43,924 nt of DNA from Pseudomonadota bacterium (GTDB taxonomy: Bacteria; Desulfobacterota; Desulfobulbia; Desulfobulbales; Desulfocapsaceae). The notes under the pieces are model-generated. The model saw nothing but the letters and a program-made list of their open reading frames with translations. It was not told the origin of the DNA and ran no database searches. The translations under genes were made by a program, and so were the position numbers. The DNA lies in the NCBI GenBank assembly GCA_018817385.1, contig JAHIUA010000066.1, forward strand, positions 1 to 43,924, in the 5' to 3' direction. Below, piece after piece: positions 1 through 8,009 of this stretch; positions within the stretch are counted from its first letter, which is position 1; every line of letters starts with the position of its first letter.

Positions 1-23
1 AACCCACGGCTCAGTCCAACTAC

Positions 24-134
24 ATTTTATCAATCATCCCGCTCCTCCTGCCGACTTTGGGAAAAAGCGACACAGTTTTGAGAAAATAAGGACACTTGGG
101 ATATTTCAGGGCGGGACAAATGATAAAACGCTCT
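24..134. repeat. Degenerate ~110-bp repeat, copy A (breaks the exporter gene)
   Basis: This block shares its two ends with 5041-5152. Shared parts are ATTTTATCA at the left, GCTCCTCCTGCC 17 bp further on, then after a diverged middle of 59-60 bp CGGGACAAAT and AAAACG-TCT. Copy A also has TTTTATCA (25-32) inverted as TGATAAAA (121-128). Its right boundary falls where the exporter reading frame stops looking like an RND protein. The conserved ends with a diverged centre suggest a small mobile or IS-derived element; the family is not recognised. Confidence 0.4.
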
Positions 135-1041
135 TAGTTATGGGTATACCCACCAGGGCCATGAAACCAAAGGTAGCAAGCATGGAGAGGACAACCACCA
201 GCAAGGGATAGACAACTCCGGAGATTCTCCAGTAGAGCAGGGTCAGGAAGAAGATAATCAGCAACATGGAAAGAGGCATGATCAGAGACAGGTCCCGTTC
301 AATACTCATCTGCAACTCAGCCACCACCGCCGGAGTTCCAGTAAAAAAAACCTTCAGGTCGGATCCTTGATATTTTTTAATCACAGTCTGGATTGCCTTG
401 GTAATCTCCAGACTTTCCGAATTACTCAGGTACCTGTCCCCGTCATTCCCCGCCTGGCCAGGCTCCTGGTCAAATCCGGCTAGGAGATCGTCAGACGACA
501 GCTCTTTTATGGCCAGCGCCTTGATAATGATAGAAACGGTTGATCGATCCCGGGAGACCAGCATGTTTTCATAGAGGGGGAAGTGATCAATAAGTTCTTT
601 GATTCTTGCTACTTCTTCATCGGTCTGAGGTGGTGTCTCAACAAGGTCCTCAACATAGAGGGTATCCAGGTCCGCCCGGACAACTCTGCCGTTGACCAGA
701 CTTTTTATATCGTCGATGTAGGGAACAGACGCTTCAAGCTCTTGATGGATTTGGTACAGGGTATTGAAAAATTCTTTATTCAGACCTTTTTCCGGCTGCA
801 GCGCAATGATAAAAATTTCATCTTGACCAAAGCGTTCTCTGAAATCGTTGTAGCCGATAAGTGCTGGGTCATCATCATGGAAAAACCCTTCGTCGCGGGT
901 ATCAATGGTAATGTTGCCAAGCTGACTGGCCAGCCCTGCGGTGAACAGGAGCAAAAACACCAGTGCGACATATTTTTTGCTATAGATAAATTCCGTTATT
1001 ACCATAAACAGGGCTTCACATTTTTTATAGATGGGTTTCAC
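106..1041 (-). pseudogene. RND/MMPL-family exporter, 3'-truncated
   Basis: The 311-residue product has one N-terminal transmembrane helix (about residues 25-45), a large periplasmic domain (about 45-245) and two or three further helices (about 250-300), the start of an RND/MMPL half-transporter. Family members are usually 750 residues or more, so well over half is missing. The frame runs through GIPIT and then into the repeat block at 24-134, where it stops after SFVPP. The start is GTG at 1041, overlapping the upstream tetR stop (GTGA), so the two are translationally coupled; an ATG 12 codons later is an alternative. Such exporters export lipids, hopanoids or drugs; the substrate is unknown. 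As it stands the protein cannot form a complete pump. Confidence 0.75.
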
Positions 1042-1652
1042 GATCCTTCCCCACGAATTAAAATTCCTGTAAGGTGCTGGCCAAGAATTGCTGAAAATCG
1101 TTCCGTTGCGCTGGCTACGCTCAGTTCCGGATCGCGCAGCAAATCCCCCAGCACCCCGATATAAAGAAAAAAGAACGAAGAAGCCGCCAAAAATGAATCC
1201 GCATCATCACGAACTGTGCCTTTGCTTTTCTCCTGTTCTATCAGGATAGCGATGAGCTGCAGTTTCTCATGCAGCATCTTCAGCATGGTAGGATTTTCAT
1301 GGTCCGGCTCATAGAAGGTATCCCGAATCAGAATTCGATACAGTTCCCGGTTTCTGTCATAAAAAGAAAACATGGACGACACCATATGCAAGAGAACAGC
1401 ATAAAGTCCATCTTCTACGGGCATGGTTGCCTGCGCCTTGGAAAACGCTTTCTCGATATCTTCATGGAGCGATGCCTCAAGGAGGGCTGTTTTATTCCTG
1501 AAATGAACAATGATAGTAGCCGGTGAGACCCCTGCTTCCACGGCGATATCCCGTATGGTGCAACGATCCACACCCTTTTCCCAAAACATACTCTGCGCAG
1601 CCCCCAGTATTAATTCCCTGGTTTCCGCCTTTGAATCGTCTCTTCTACTCAT
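1038..1652 (-). CDS. TetR/AcrR family transcriptional repressor
   Basis: The 204-residue protein has an N-terminal TetR helix-turn-helix at about residues 10-57 (RELILGAAQSMF, then IRDIAVEAGVSPATI and HFRNK), followed by an all-helical ligand-binding domain. It is encoded directly upstream of the truncated RND exporter and overlaps it by 4 bp, so the pair is an operon of local repressor plus efflux gene. A perfect 30-bp palindrome lies 23 bp upstream of the ATG, just downstream of a TTGACA -35 element, so autorepression relieved by an exported compound is likely. The ligand cannot be told from sequence. Length is normal for the family. Confidence 0.9.
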   Translation of the reverse strand: MSRRDDSKAETRELILGAAQSMFWEKGVDRCTIRDIAVEAGVSPATIIVHFRNKTALLEASLHEDIEKAFSKAQATMPVEDGLYAVLLHMVSSMFSFYDRNRELYRILIRDTFYEPDHENPTMLKMLHEKLQLIAILIEQEKSKGTVRDDADSFLAASSFFFLYIGVLGDLLRDPELSVASATERFSAILGQHLTGILIRGEGS

Positions 1653-1674
1653 GAGCTCCCTGTCAGTGTTTTTG

Positions 1675-1704
1675 TTTTTTAAGTAAACATGTTTACTTAA
1701 AAAA
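1675..1704. promoter_or_regulatory. Perfect 30-bp palindromic operator of the tetR-exporter operon
   Basis: Each arm is TTTTTTAAGTAAACA, giving perfect two-fold symmetry. It lies between the tetR start (1652) and a candidate minus-strand promoter with -35 TTGACA at 1735-1730 and a poor -10 (TAGTTA) at 1712-1707, 17 bp apart. A repressor bound here would block transcription just after initiation. TetR-family sites are typically palindromes of this size, so autoregulation is the simplest reading. Confidence 0.75.
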
Positions 1705-2012
1705 CATAACTACCTATTCCCTTTGACCTTGTCAAGATTTTTTCCAAAAAACAGCAAAATGGTTCTCTAGGCAAATTTACTGTATGAATTGAGACAGGTT
1801 GATCGAATTCGTACTGGGATACTATGGAACCGAAGGGGAAAAGTGAGTGAAGTTGTCTTTTTCCTGAAAGAATGGAATGATCGGTAAACAGGGATATGTG
1901 AGGCCCGCTATCCTCTTTGCGTGGTGAGAGGGAGGAGGAGTGTCAAGATGGAGGTGATCTGACAGATACGATATGAAAAATAAGGATCTGCCAGATCAAA
2001 GGATATTACAGC
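1705..2012. other. Intergenic region with two ATCTG-N-CAGAT palindromes
   Basis: No credible gene is seen. The right part holds two 11-bp palindromes of form ATCTG-N-CAGAT, at 1957-1967 and 1986-1996 (the latter extends to 13 bp), with centres 29 bp apart. The upstream part holds the tetR promoter. A short start (ATG at 1948 after a GGAGGAGGAG run) stops after four codons. Confidence 0.4.
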
Positions 2013-2504
2013 TTATTTAAAATTGGAGACATAATCCTTCATTTCAAAGCTGCCAAACATATTTGAAACCTTACGTCCCTCTTTAATCCAATTCAGGATC
2101 CCTCCATCGAGATTATAAGCATTGGTATAGCCGATATCTGTCAATGCTTTGGTGGCAAGCATTCCACGGTCTCCTTTAAGACAATATAAAACCAGTTTTG
2201 TGTCCAGGTCTTTTATCTTACGAGACAGTTTTACTTCAATAACTCCACGTGGAACGGCCATGGAATCTTCTGCCTGAATTTGTAAGGCTTCAACTTCGTT
2301 TGCTTCACGCACATCAACTAAAATAAAATCGCGCTCATTTTCGATCCAGGCGGCTAGTGTTTCAGGATCAATGGACTTTATGCCTGATTGAATAGCCTCA
2401 ATGCTTTGCTTGAAACGCTGTTCTGGTGTGACTTGTTCCTCAGAAAAAGCTGGAGTTGCAAGAAGAGTGACGGCCACCAAAACAACAATTATTTTTTGAA
2501 ACAT
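2013..2504 (-). CDS. Secreted single-domain rhodanese-like protein
   Basis: The 163-residue precursor has a signal peptide (about residues 1-21, ending ATPAFS) and one rhodanese domain (about 45-150). The active-site loop reads CLKGDRG, so the catalytic cysteine is present and the six-residue loop fits sulfurtransferases rather than Cdc25-type phosphatases. The DVREANEVE segment is the usual rhodanese acidic motif. It should act in the periplasm, probably moving sulfane sulfur, which fits a sulfur-metabolising anaerobe; the partner is unknown. It is monocistronic on the minus strand. A second, unlike secreted rhodanese is at 5545-6207. Confidence 0.85.
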   Translation of the reverse strand: MFQKIIVVLVAVTLLATPAFSEEQVTPEQRFKQSIEAIQSGIKSIDPETLAAWIENERDFILVDVREANEVEALQIQAEDSMAVPRGVIEVKLSRKIKDLDTKLVLYCLKGDRGMLATKALTDIGYTNAYNLDGGILNWIKEGRKVSNMFGSFEMKDYVSNFK

Positions 2505-2594
2505 ACTGGTATCTCCTGACTAAATGTTAAAATTTACCGGACCACAAACACACGTCAAAAATATTTCAATGCGTTTTTGCTCCGTTCTGTGAAT

Positions 2595-2629
2595 GGCTGA
2601 CAACGTCAGCCTTGCCATAGTCAACTATG
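2595..2629. promoter_or_regulatory. Two adjacent inverted repeats upstream of the rhodanese gene
   Basis: GGCTGAC-aac-GTCAGCC (2595-2611) is followed by CATAGT-ca-ACTATG. They sit between the flavoprotein gene (stop at 2751) and the rhodanese start (2504). They may be a terminator of the former without a clear U-tract, or regulator sites for the latter; sequence alone does not decide. Confidence 0.35.
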
Positions 2630-2750
2630 ACAGATTGCCCGTGTTCAGATGCAAATGACCTCAGAAATATATCACGGGAAATAATCTGATTATCATTTCA
2701 TCCAGCTCATTGACTTATAGCGATTCCTCATCAACTCAACGACAGCCCAA

Positions 2751-3404
2751 TCAGGCCACGTCTGCAACAGCACCTGTTTTCTGAGCTAAACGTTTCGTTA
2801 AGAGTTTCCCCAACTCTTGCGCCTCCACAATTTTGGCCACTTGTTTTGACAGGTCCGGAATAATGTCTTCGGTAATTTTGGTGCCGGCCCCGTACATCAT
2901 CTGAACAGCACCGACATCACACTCCTCGCCATGTCCGCAGGTAAAGCATGATGCTGCTCCCTGCACTTCTATGGTCCCCACATGGTCTATCTGGTAGTAG
3001 CTAAAAATCCTTTCAATCTGTTGACCCGGAATTTGGGGATGGATGCCACCGGTGCTGACAACAACCCCTAATTTCCCGGCTAACATTCTGCAAGACTGGT
3101 GTCTAAACTGACAAAGTCGCTCCAAAAAATTATGGGTGATACCGTTCATCATGGAAAAATAATTGGGAGCTCCGATGACAAAGGCATCGGCCTCAATGAT
3201 TTTTTCCCGCAATGAGCGCATATCGTCCTTTATTTTACATACGTTGTCTGTGAGGCAGGCCAGACATGCCGTACATGGAGAAATTTCCAAGGGAGCCAGG
3301 CGAATAAACTCTGTTTCACAAGCCACACCTTTGAGCACTTCTTTGATAACTCTATCCGTTGTTTTGCCCTTTCTCGGACTGCCTGAAATAGCAAGAACCT
3401 TCAC
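2751..3404 (-). CDS. Iron-sulfur flavoprotein-like NAD(P)H-dependent oxidoreductase
   Basis: The 217-residue protein has a flavodoxin-like fold of the NADPH-dependent FMN reductase family. The N-terminal SGSPRKGKT loop (residues 7-15) binds FMN phosphate. Cysteines in the spacing C-x2-C-x2-C-x5-C (about residues 44-56) match the compact [4Fe-4S] motif of Isf-type flavoproteins, and GAPNYF is the family flavin-contact segment. A second Cys group (CFTCGHGEEC, about 154-163) is extra. It probably passes electrons between ferredoxin-like donors and an unknown acceptor in the cytoplasm. The start is GTG at 3404, chosen because AAGGAGGAG lies about 6 nt upstream. The gene follows a tetR gene in the same direction. 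Confidence 0.8.
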   Translation of the reverse strand: MKVLAISGSPRKGKTTDRVIKEVLKGVACETEFIRLAPLEISPCTACLACLTDNVCKIKDDMRSLREKIIEADAFVIGAPNYFSMMNGITHNFLERLCQFRHQSCRMLAGKLGVVVSTGGIHPQIPGQQIERIFSYYQIDHVGTIEVQGAASCFTCGHGEECDVGAVQMMYGAGTKITEDIIPDLSKQVAKIVEAQELGKLLTKRLAQKTGAVADVA

Positions 3405-3415
3405 AACTCCTCCTT

Positions 3416-3437
3416 ATGTACCAAACGAATGGTACAT
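3416..3437. promoter_or_regulatory. Inverted repeat just upstream of the flavoprotein start
   Basis: ATGTACC and GGTACAT are perfect 7-bp arms around an 8-bp spacer. The site lies 12 bp upstream of the GTG start, just outside the ribosome-binding site, which suits a repressor operator. The identity of the regulator is not evident. Confidence 0.4.
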
Positions 3438-3744
3438 TATTTGATGATTTTCTTTTTTGAAAAATATTTTATGTCCCTTTTTCAGTGAACAAATATACTC
3501 CGATCAATCTTTTTCTTCTTTACGCGCCGGGGCCATTATCATTCCGCCATTTCAGGACACACCTGCCAATCCAACAAGATACTTTTTTGCGTGTTTTTGT
3601 ATCCTGTGAACATTCAAATCAAAATTGGTATTCTCTGCGATCTTTCCCATCAGCAAGTCATTGTCGTCGATCACTGCTGATACTTCTTGCTAGATATCGA
3701 TGCAAAAAAGAATGAGAAATCTGTTTACCACAGCGTGTGTTCAA
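3438..3744. other. Intergenic region without a recognised gene
   Basis: The stretch upstream of the flavoprotein gene is AT-rich. A 76-codon plus-strand frame (3485-3715) shows no domain, no signal peptide and no good ribosome-binding site, and I do not call it. Any plus-strand transcript here would meet the strong hairpin with a T-run at 3745-3789. Confidence 0.4.
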
Positions 3745-3789
3745 CGCCCCCATAGAACGAACGTTCGTTCTATGGGGGCGTTTTTTTTT
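3745..3789 (+). terminator. 36-bp perfect palindrome plus T9, containing a TetR operator core
   Basis: Bases 3745-3780 form a perfect inverted repeat with a GC-rich base (CGCCCCC) and the centre AGAACGAACGTTCGTTCT. Nine Ts follow on the plus strand, so this is a strong intrinsic terminator for plus-strand RNA. The same 18-bp core, with one change, lies in the promoter of the neighbouring tetR gene (4375-4396). The site may therefore be both a terminator and a second repressor-binding site. The T-run also supplies the tetR stop codon (TAA read at 3790-3788). Confidence 0.65.
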
Positions 3790-4354
3790 ACTGACCAACA
3801 GATCGCCATGCGCACTGCCAGCATTCATCCAGGTACTCAGACAAATGTTTTTCCAGTGCCCCATCCAAACGGAGATGGGTCAGGCGTATTGCACCACCAA
3901 AAATACTTGTTGCCGCTACATTCGGATCTACTTGACGAATTTCGCCATCTTCCATGCCTTGAATAACCATCTCTTTCATCAATTCAAAGGGACGAGAAGA
4001 GCAGACAGGTTTTTGATCCGGCAGAAATTCTTTATGCTTGGCATACAGAATATAGTGCATGACCTGAGGATTCTCTTCTGTCATTGTGAAAAGGTAGGAG
4101 ATGACTTCTCGACAACGATCGTGAGCAGTGGTGTGCTTCTCCATGATATCAATCATGGCCTTGGCCATTGTATGGGACAGTTCATCAAAAAGGGCCTTGG
4201 CAATGGCTTCTTTGTTTTTAAAATAATGGTATATGGACCCAATGCTGACGTTGGCCTGTTTTTGGATATCATGGACCGAGGTGTTAAAATATCCACGTTG
4301 GCTAAAAAGATCCAATGCCGTATCAAGAATTATTTCGCGTTTATCAGGCTTCAT
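3788..4354 (-). CDS. TetR/AcrR family transcriptional regulator
   Basis: The protein has about 188 residues: an N-terminal TetR DNA-binding domain (IILDTALDLFSQRGY, then VHDIQKQANVSIGSIYHYFKNK, about residues 7-50) and a C-terminal helical domain. I start it at the ATG at 4354 because AGGTAGGGG lies just upstream; an in-frame ATG at 4375 would fall inside the operator. The promoter has -35 TTGACT and -10 TATTTT spaced 17 bp, and the operator overlaps the -10, so strong autorepression is expected. The target may be the downstream flavoprotein gene, since a second operator core lies between them. The ligand is unknown. Confidence 0.88.
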   Translation of the reverse strand: MKPDKREIILDTALDLFSQRGYFNTSVHDIQKQANVSIGSIYHYFKNKEAIAKALFDELSHTMAKAMIDIMEKHTTAHDRCREVISYLFTMTEENPQVMHYILYAKHKEFLPDQKPVCSSRPFELMKEMVIQGMEDGEIRQVDPNVAATSIFGGAIRLTHLRLDGALEKHLSEYLDECWQCAWRSVGQ

Positions 4355-4374
4355 ATGTCCCCTACCTTTTACCA

Positions 4375-4423
4375 TTAGAACGAACGTTCATTCTAAAATA
4401 GACTGTATACTTGAAAGAGTCAA
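4375..4423 (-). promoter_or_regulatory. Promoter and operator of the second tetR gene
   Basis: Read on the minus strand, -35 is TTGACT (4423-4418), the spacer is 17 bp and -10 is TATTTT (4400-4395). The palindrome TTAGAACGAACGTTCATTCTAA (4375-4396, one mismatched pair) overlaps the -10 and the start site. Its core recurs at 3754-3771. This is a classic autoregulatory arrangement. Confidence 0.7.
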
Positions 4424-5544
4424 GATATTATTCCCGGTATGGTGTCTGACGAGAGACGAACATACTCATTATTGTAATATCCGGTACGTTCCCGCAGGCT
4501 GATTCCAGTTGCTGTCTCTTTATGCTTGATCCACAAAGGTTACCTCGATATTGCCATAGGTCCGACAGTTTTTGATTGAAACCTCTTTCAAAGAAAAGCT
4601 GTAATTTTCCTGCCAGGCAAGGAGACATAATCAACAAGAGTACAACAACATAGTCCCCTGCTCCTGAGATGTTGATCTGCCGATACATGCAATGCATTAA
4701 TTTTATGGAGAAATTCATGCAGGAGTAGCTGTTGAGATTGACTGGGAGGCTATTCTTCTCTGCCCAGCACTCCCGATAAGGGAAAATATGGAGCAAGAAA
4801 AAGTTGCCTGCGCTGAACACCATCAATATTGTCAAAAAAAATTCTTTCTCGAATCCAGACAATTATCCGGTTAGGATGTATGCGAATCAAGCCTTCCAAG
4901 CGAACACGGACTTTTTCCTGCCAGGAAGCTGCAAAAAAAGTCTTTGCTTTTTATTTAGTTCAGAGTTTCAATTGGTTGCCAACAAACGCCATAGGATAAA
5001 ATTACCATTTTCTCTGGAACCCATAATGTAATCAAACAGGATTTTATCACCCAAATAGCTCCTCCTGCCAGACAGGAAAGTGCACCACGATTCCAAGATC
5101 GTTGGCAAATGACCGTGAGGTATTGAGGTCGGGACAAATACCAAAACGGTCTTGCTACTTTCAGAAGCTGGATGAATCATGCAAGGGTTTCGACGACAAA
5201 AAGCCACCAAGTCTTATGCCCGGAACCCTACTTTTAAAAACCATTTTTCGATAGAGCCAGTGCTGAGAATAGCATGAAAAGAAAATCCGCAACCATTCTT
5301 TTTGCTCACGATTTGAGTTCTATAAAGAACATAGGTTATTGCCTGCTCCATTAGAAGTATGAAATCTGTTCATTTCGTCAGGCCATTCCCGGTCAAGAAT
5401 ATAAAGGAGGTAATGCTGGTTCAACCAGATATAAGTGGCTAAAACTGACACTTCTGTAAGAACTCCAACATGAGCGACTCCTTACAGAATGTCTCCGTTA
5501 CCTTACCGGAAAGCAGGCACTTTAATCACAAATGGAGGTAGTAT
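4424..5544. other. 1.1-kb region without a recognisable gene
   Basis: Both strands carry only short frames with atypical composition; the longest (minus, 4428-4862, 144 codons) has no domain I recognise. The region contains copy B of the degenerate repeat (5041-5152). Near the rhodanese gene there is a CTGGTT/AACCAG hairpin and TCTGTAAG/CTTACAGA arms (around 5450-5490). It looks like decayed DNA plus the rhodanese leader. Confidence 0.45.
5041..5152. repeat. Degenerate ~110-bp repeat, copy B
   Basis: It matches copy A (24-134) at ATTTTATCA (5041-5049), GCTCCTCCTGCC (5058-5069), CGGGACAAAT (5130-5139) and AAAACGGTCT (5143-5152), in the same order and with nearly the same spacing. The middle is diverged. 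The inverted ends seen in copy A are poorly kept here. Confidence 0.4.
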
Positions 5545-6207
5545 ATGAAAGGGAAATTGTTGTCTCTGGTCCTTGCATTCACGGTAGTATTGATCATGGC
5601 TGTGGGGAGTGCGAAAGCATTTGAAAATATAACCGCTCAAGAGGCCTATGACATGGTAGACGAGGGTGAAGCCATACTCATAGATGTGAGAACCCTGGAA
5701 GAAGTTGTGTGGGTGGGGAGTCCGGCCTTAGAGGCAGGAGGGGATCCCATTGCCTACCTTATACCTTGGAAGTTCTGGACAGGCGTCGACGCAACAGGCA
5801 ATTCCACTTACGAAATAAATGAAGAGTTTCTTGCCATAGTCAAGCAAGAGTTTGCTACAGACCAAGCATTGATAACAATGTGCCGAAGTGGCAAGCGGAG
5901 TACCCTTGCAGCGGAGCTGTTGGAAACTGAGGGGTTTACAAATGTTTATGAAATCGACAATGCCCTGAAGCAGGAAGACCCTGATGCCAATGCCCATGGA
6001 GGATTTGAGGGCAGTAATTATGGTAATGATTACAATGGATACAGAGGGTACCCAGAAAGACTCCTTAAAAGCAACAGTCCCCGGCAATTTGACGTTGTCA
6101 CCGTTACAGAGGATATCAAGAATGCAGAGGATTCAGTTTCCTGGAAGGATAGAGGCCTGCCAACAACGCAAAAAGTAGATCTCAGTTTAATACTCACACT
6201 TGAGTAG
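5545..6207 (+). CDS. Secreted rhodanese-like protein with an extended C-terminus
   Basis: The 220-residue precursor has a signal peptide (about residues 1-25, ending GSAKA) and a rhodanese domain with a DVRTLEEV acidic motif near residue 48 and active-site loop CRSGKRS near residue 113. The active cysteine and basic loop are intact. A segment of about 25 residues between the acidic motif and the loop (GDPIAYLIPWKFW) and a Gly/Asn/Tyr-rich tail after residue 145 lengthen it relative to single rhodaneses. It is periplasmic and probably a sulfurtransferase. The start is supported by TGGAGGTAG 5 nt upstream of ATG. A 12-bp hairpin overlaps the stop codon. It appears monocistronic. Confidence 0.85.
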   Translation: MKGKLLSLVLAFTVVLIMAVGSAKAFENITAQEAYDMVDEGEAILIDVRTLEEVVWVGSPALEAGGDPIAYLIPWKFWTGVDATGNSTYEINEEFLAIVKQEFATDQALITMCRSGKRSTLAAELLETEGFTNVYEIDNALKQEDPDANAHGGFEGSNYGNDYNGYRGYPERLLKSNSPRQFDVVTVTEDIKNAEDSVSWKDRGLPTTQKVDLSLILTLE

Positions 6208-6224
6208 CTTCCAAGCTACTCAAG
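6199..6224 (+). terminator. Hairpin overlapping the rhodanese stop codon
   Basis: CTTGAGTAGCTT and AAGCTACTCAAG form a perfect 12-bp stem with a 2-nt loop; the TAG stop (6205-6207) lies in the left arm. There is no U-tract after it. It could end or stabilise the mRNA 3' end. Confidence 0.45.
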
Positions 6225-6279
6225 CCAATACAATTGCTTGACAGTAGAACTAGAACTAGCTCAAACACGTATTGTCAGT

Positions 6280-6341
6280 CCCCCCTGAATGAGATGCTTG
6301 ATCACCTTGAGGTGTGACTGTAACCTCAGTTCAGGGGGAAA
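6280..6341. terminator. Large stem-loop between convergent rhodanese and yifB genes
   Basis: CCCCCTGAA and TTCAGGGGG form a 9-bp outer stem enclosing an inner CACCT/AGGTG hairpin; four As follow on the plus strand. It lies between two converging genes and is best read as a transcription-end structure, though no clean T-run is present. Confidence 0.35.
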
Positions 6342-6432
6342 ATTGCTGTGCCGATACCCAGATACTGAAAGGGCTGGCTCCCCCTTTGGACAGGTCAAAA
6401 GGGATCCTCAGAAAAAAGGGATCCTATTGAAT

Positions 6433-7953
6433 TCATCCATTTCTCCGGTACTGTACCGCCTCCGCCACATGAGAGAGTTCCAGCTCCTGCTTGCCATCCA
6501 TGTCGGCGATGGTTCTGGCTATTTTCAAGATACGATGATAGCCGCGGGCTGAAAGGCCGAGGCGTTCTACGCTCCTTTCAAGGAGACGTATGCATGGATC
6601 ATCCAGTTTACAGTAGTGTGCGATTTCCCCTGGTCCCATCTGCGCATTGCAGTAGATCTTCTTGTTTTCCCGATATCGCCCTTCCTGCACCTTTCTGGTG
6701 GCATCCACCCTTTCCTTGATCCTGGCAGAAGACTCTCCCTGGCGCTCATCATTGATCTCCTTGAAGGGAACAGCGCCGACCTCGAGATGAAGATCGATCC
6801 GATCAAGGAGAGGGCCGGAAACTTTGCCGGTATAGCGCTGAATCTGCTGGGGGCTGCAGTTGCACTCCTTTTTATCATCACCGTAATATCCACAGGGACA
6901 GGGATTAGAGGCCACGACCAGGACAAAACGGGCCGGAAACTGCAGGGTTTGATTGGCCCTGGCAATGGAGACATCTCCAGCTTCCAGGGGCTGGCGCAGG
7001 ACCTCCAGGACATGTTTTTTGAATTCTGGCAGTTCATCGAGAAAGAGGACCCCATTATGGGCGAGCGACACCTCTCCCGGCCGCGGATTCTGGCCTCCTC
7101 CGATAAGCCCGGCATCGGAAATGGTATGATGGGGGGCACGAAAGGGACGCCTGGCTATCAGGGGAGTATCTGCATTGATTTTACCGACTATGGAGTAGAT
7201 CTTGGTGGTTTCCAGGGCCTCCTCAAAACTCATATCAGGCAGGATGGTTGCGAGTCTCCTGGCCAGCATAGTCTTACCGGCACCTGGTGGTCCCTTTAAG
7301 AGGACATTATGCCCACCCGAGGCCGCTATCTCCAGGGCCCGCTTCACATGTTCCTGGCCTTTGACCTCCTGAAAATCGACATCATAAAAGGCATTTGAGA
7401 CCAGGAGATCGCTCTGTTCGAGGACAATGGGAATGCATTCGATTTTTCCGGCAAGAAACTCCACGGCCTGGTGGAGACTGTCAATGGCAATGACCTCGAT
7501 ACCGCCAACAACTGCTGCCTCCAGCCGGTTAGCCGTTGGTACCAGGATGCCTTTGAGCCCACGCTCCCTGGCATTAAGGGCTACCGGCAAGACCCCTGGA
7601 ACCGGACGGACGGCCCCATCCAGGGAGAGCTCGCCCAGGACACAGTAGTGCTCAAGTTTATCGGCTGCAAAGAGTCCGGATGCAGTGAGAATACCCAGGG
7701 CAATGGGCAGGTCGAATCCGGCCCCACCCTTCTTGATGTCGGCCGGGGCCAGATTCACGGTTATGCGCTTTGCCGGAAAGTCATAGCCGCAGTTCTTGAT
7801 TGCCGCCTTTACCCGCTCCTTGCTCTCCCGCACACTGCCATCGGGGAGCCCGACAGTGGTAAACATCGGTAAGCCTCTGGCCAGGTCCACCTCAACCATT
7901 ACTGAGAGGCCATCCACACCCTGCACTGCACCACTATGGATCATTGCCAACAT
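6433..7953 (-). CDS. comM: YifB/ComM family Mg-chelatase-like AAA+ ATPase
   Basis: The 506-residue protein has the YifB layout: an N-terminal Lon-protease-like/ChlI domain (about 1-180, with GLPDGSVRESKERV), a central AAA+ domain with Walker A GPPGAGKT (about residue 220) and Walker B VLFLDELPEF, and a C-terminal Mg-chelatase-like helical domain. NPCPCGYYGD and a Cys pair (ECNC) are the usual zinc-like element. In Vibrio and Haemophilus the family member ComM is a hexameric helicase that drives branch migration during natural transformation; in non-competent bacteria the role is unclear. Length is normal. It is the first of a minus-strand series but is separated from trmN6 by 56 bp. Confidence 0.93.
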   Translation of the reverse strand: MLAMIHSGAVQGVDGLSVMVEVDLARGLPMFTTVGLPDGSVRESKERVKAAIKNCGYDFPAKRITVNLAPADIKKGGAGFDLPIALGILTASGLFAADKLEHYCVLGELSLDGAVRPVPGVLPVALNARERGLKGILVPTANRLEAAVVGGIEVIAIDSLHQAVEFLAGKIECIPIVLEQSDLLVSNAFYDVDFQEVKGQEHVKRALEIAASGGHNVLLKGPPGAGKTMLARRLATILPDMSFEEALETTKIYSIVGKINADTPLIARRPFRAPHHTISDAGLIGGGQNPRPGEVSLAHNGVLFLDELPEFKKHVLEVLRQPLEAGDVSIARANQTLQFPARFVLVVASNPCPCGYYGDDKKECNCSPQQIQRYTGKVSGPLLDRIDLHLEVGAVPFKEINDERQGESSARIKERVDATRKVQEGRYRENKKIYCNAQMGPGEIAHYCKLDDPCIRLLERSVERLGLSARGYHRILKIARTIADMDGKQELELSHVAEAVQYRRNG

Positions 7954-8009
7954 TATGGAATTCCTTTCCAGAATTATAAAAAACAGATGTATTGATTTGC
8001 TACGGCGAA

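Noticed and set aside
583-1164. 193-codon plus-strand frame
   Set aside because: It is antisense to the exporter and tetR genes and has no recognised motif.
4428-4862. 144-codon minus-strand frame
   Set aside because: No domain, no convincing ribosome-binding site and a composition unlike neighbouring genes.
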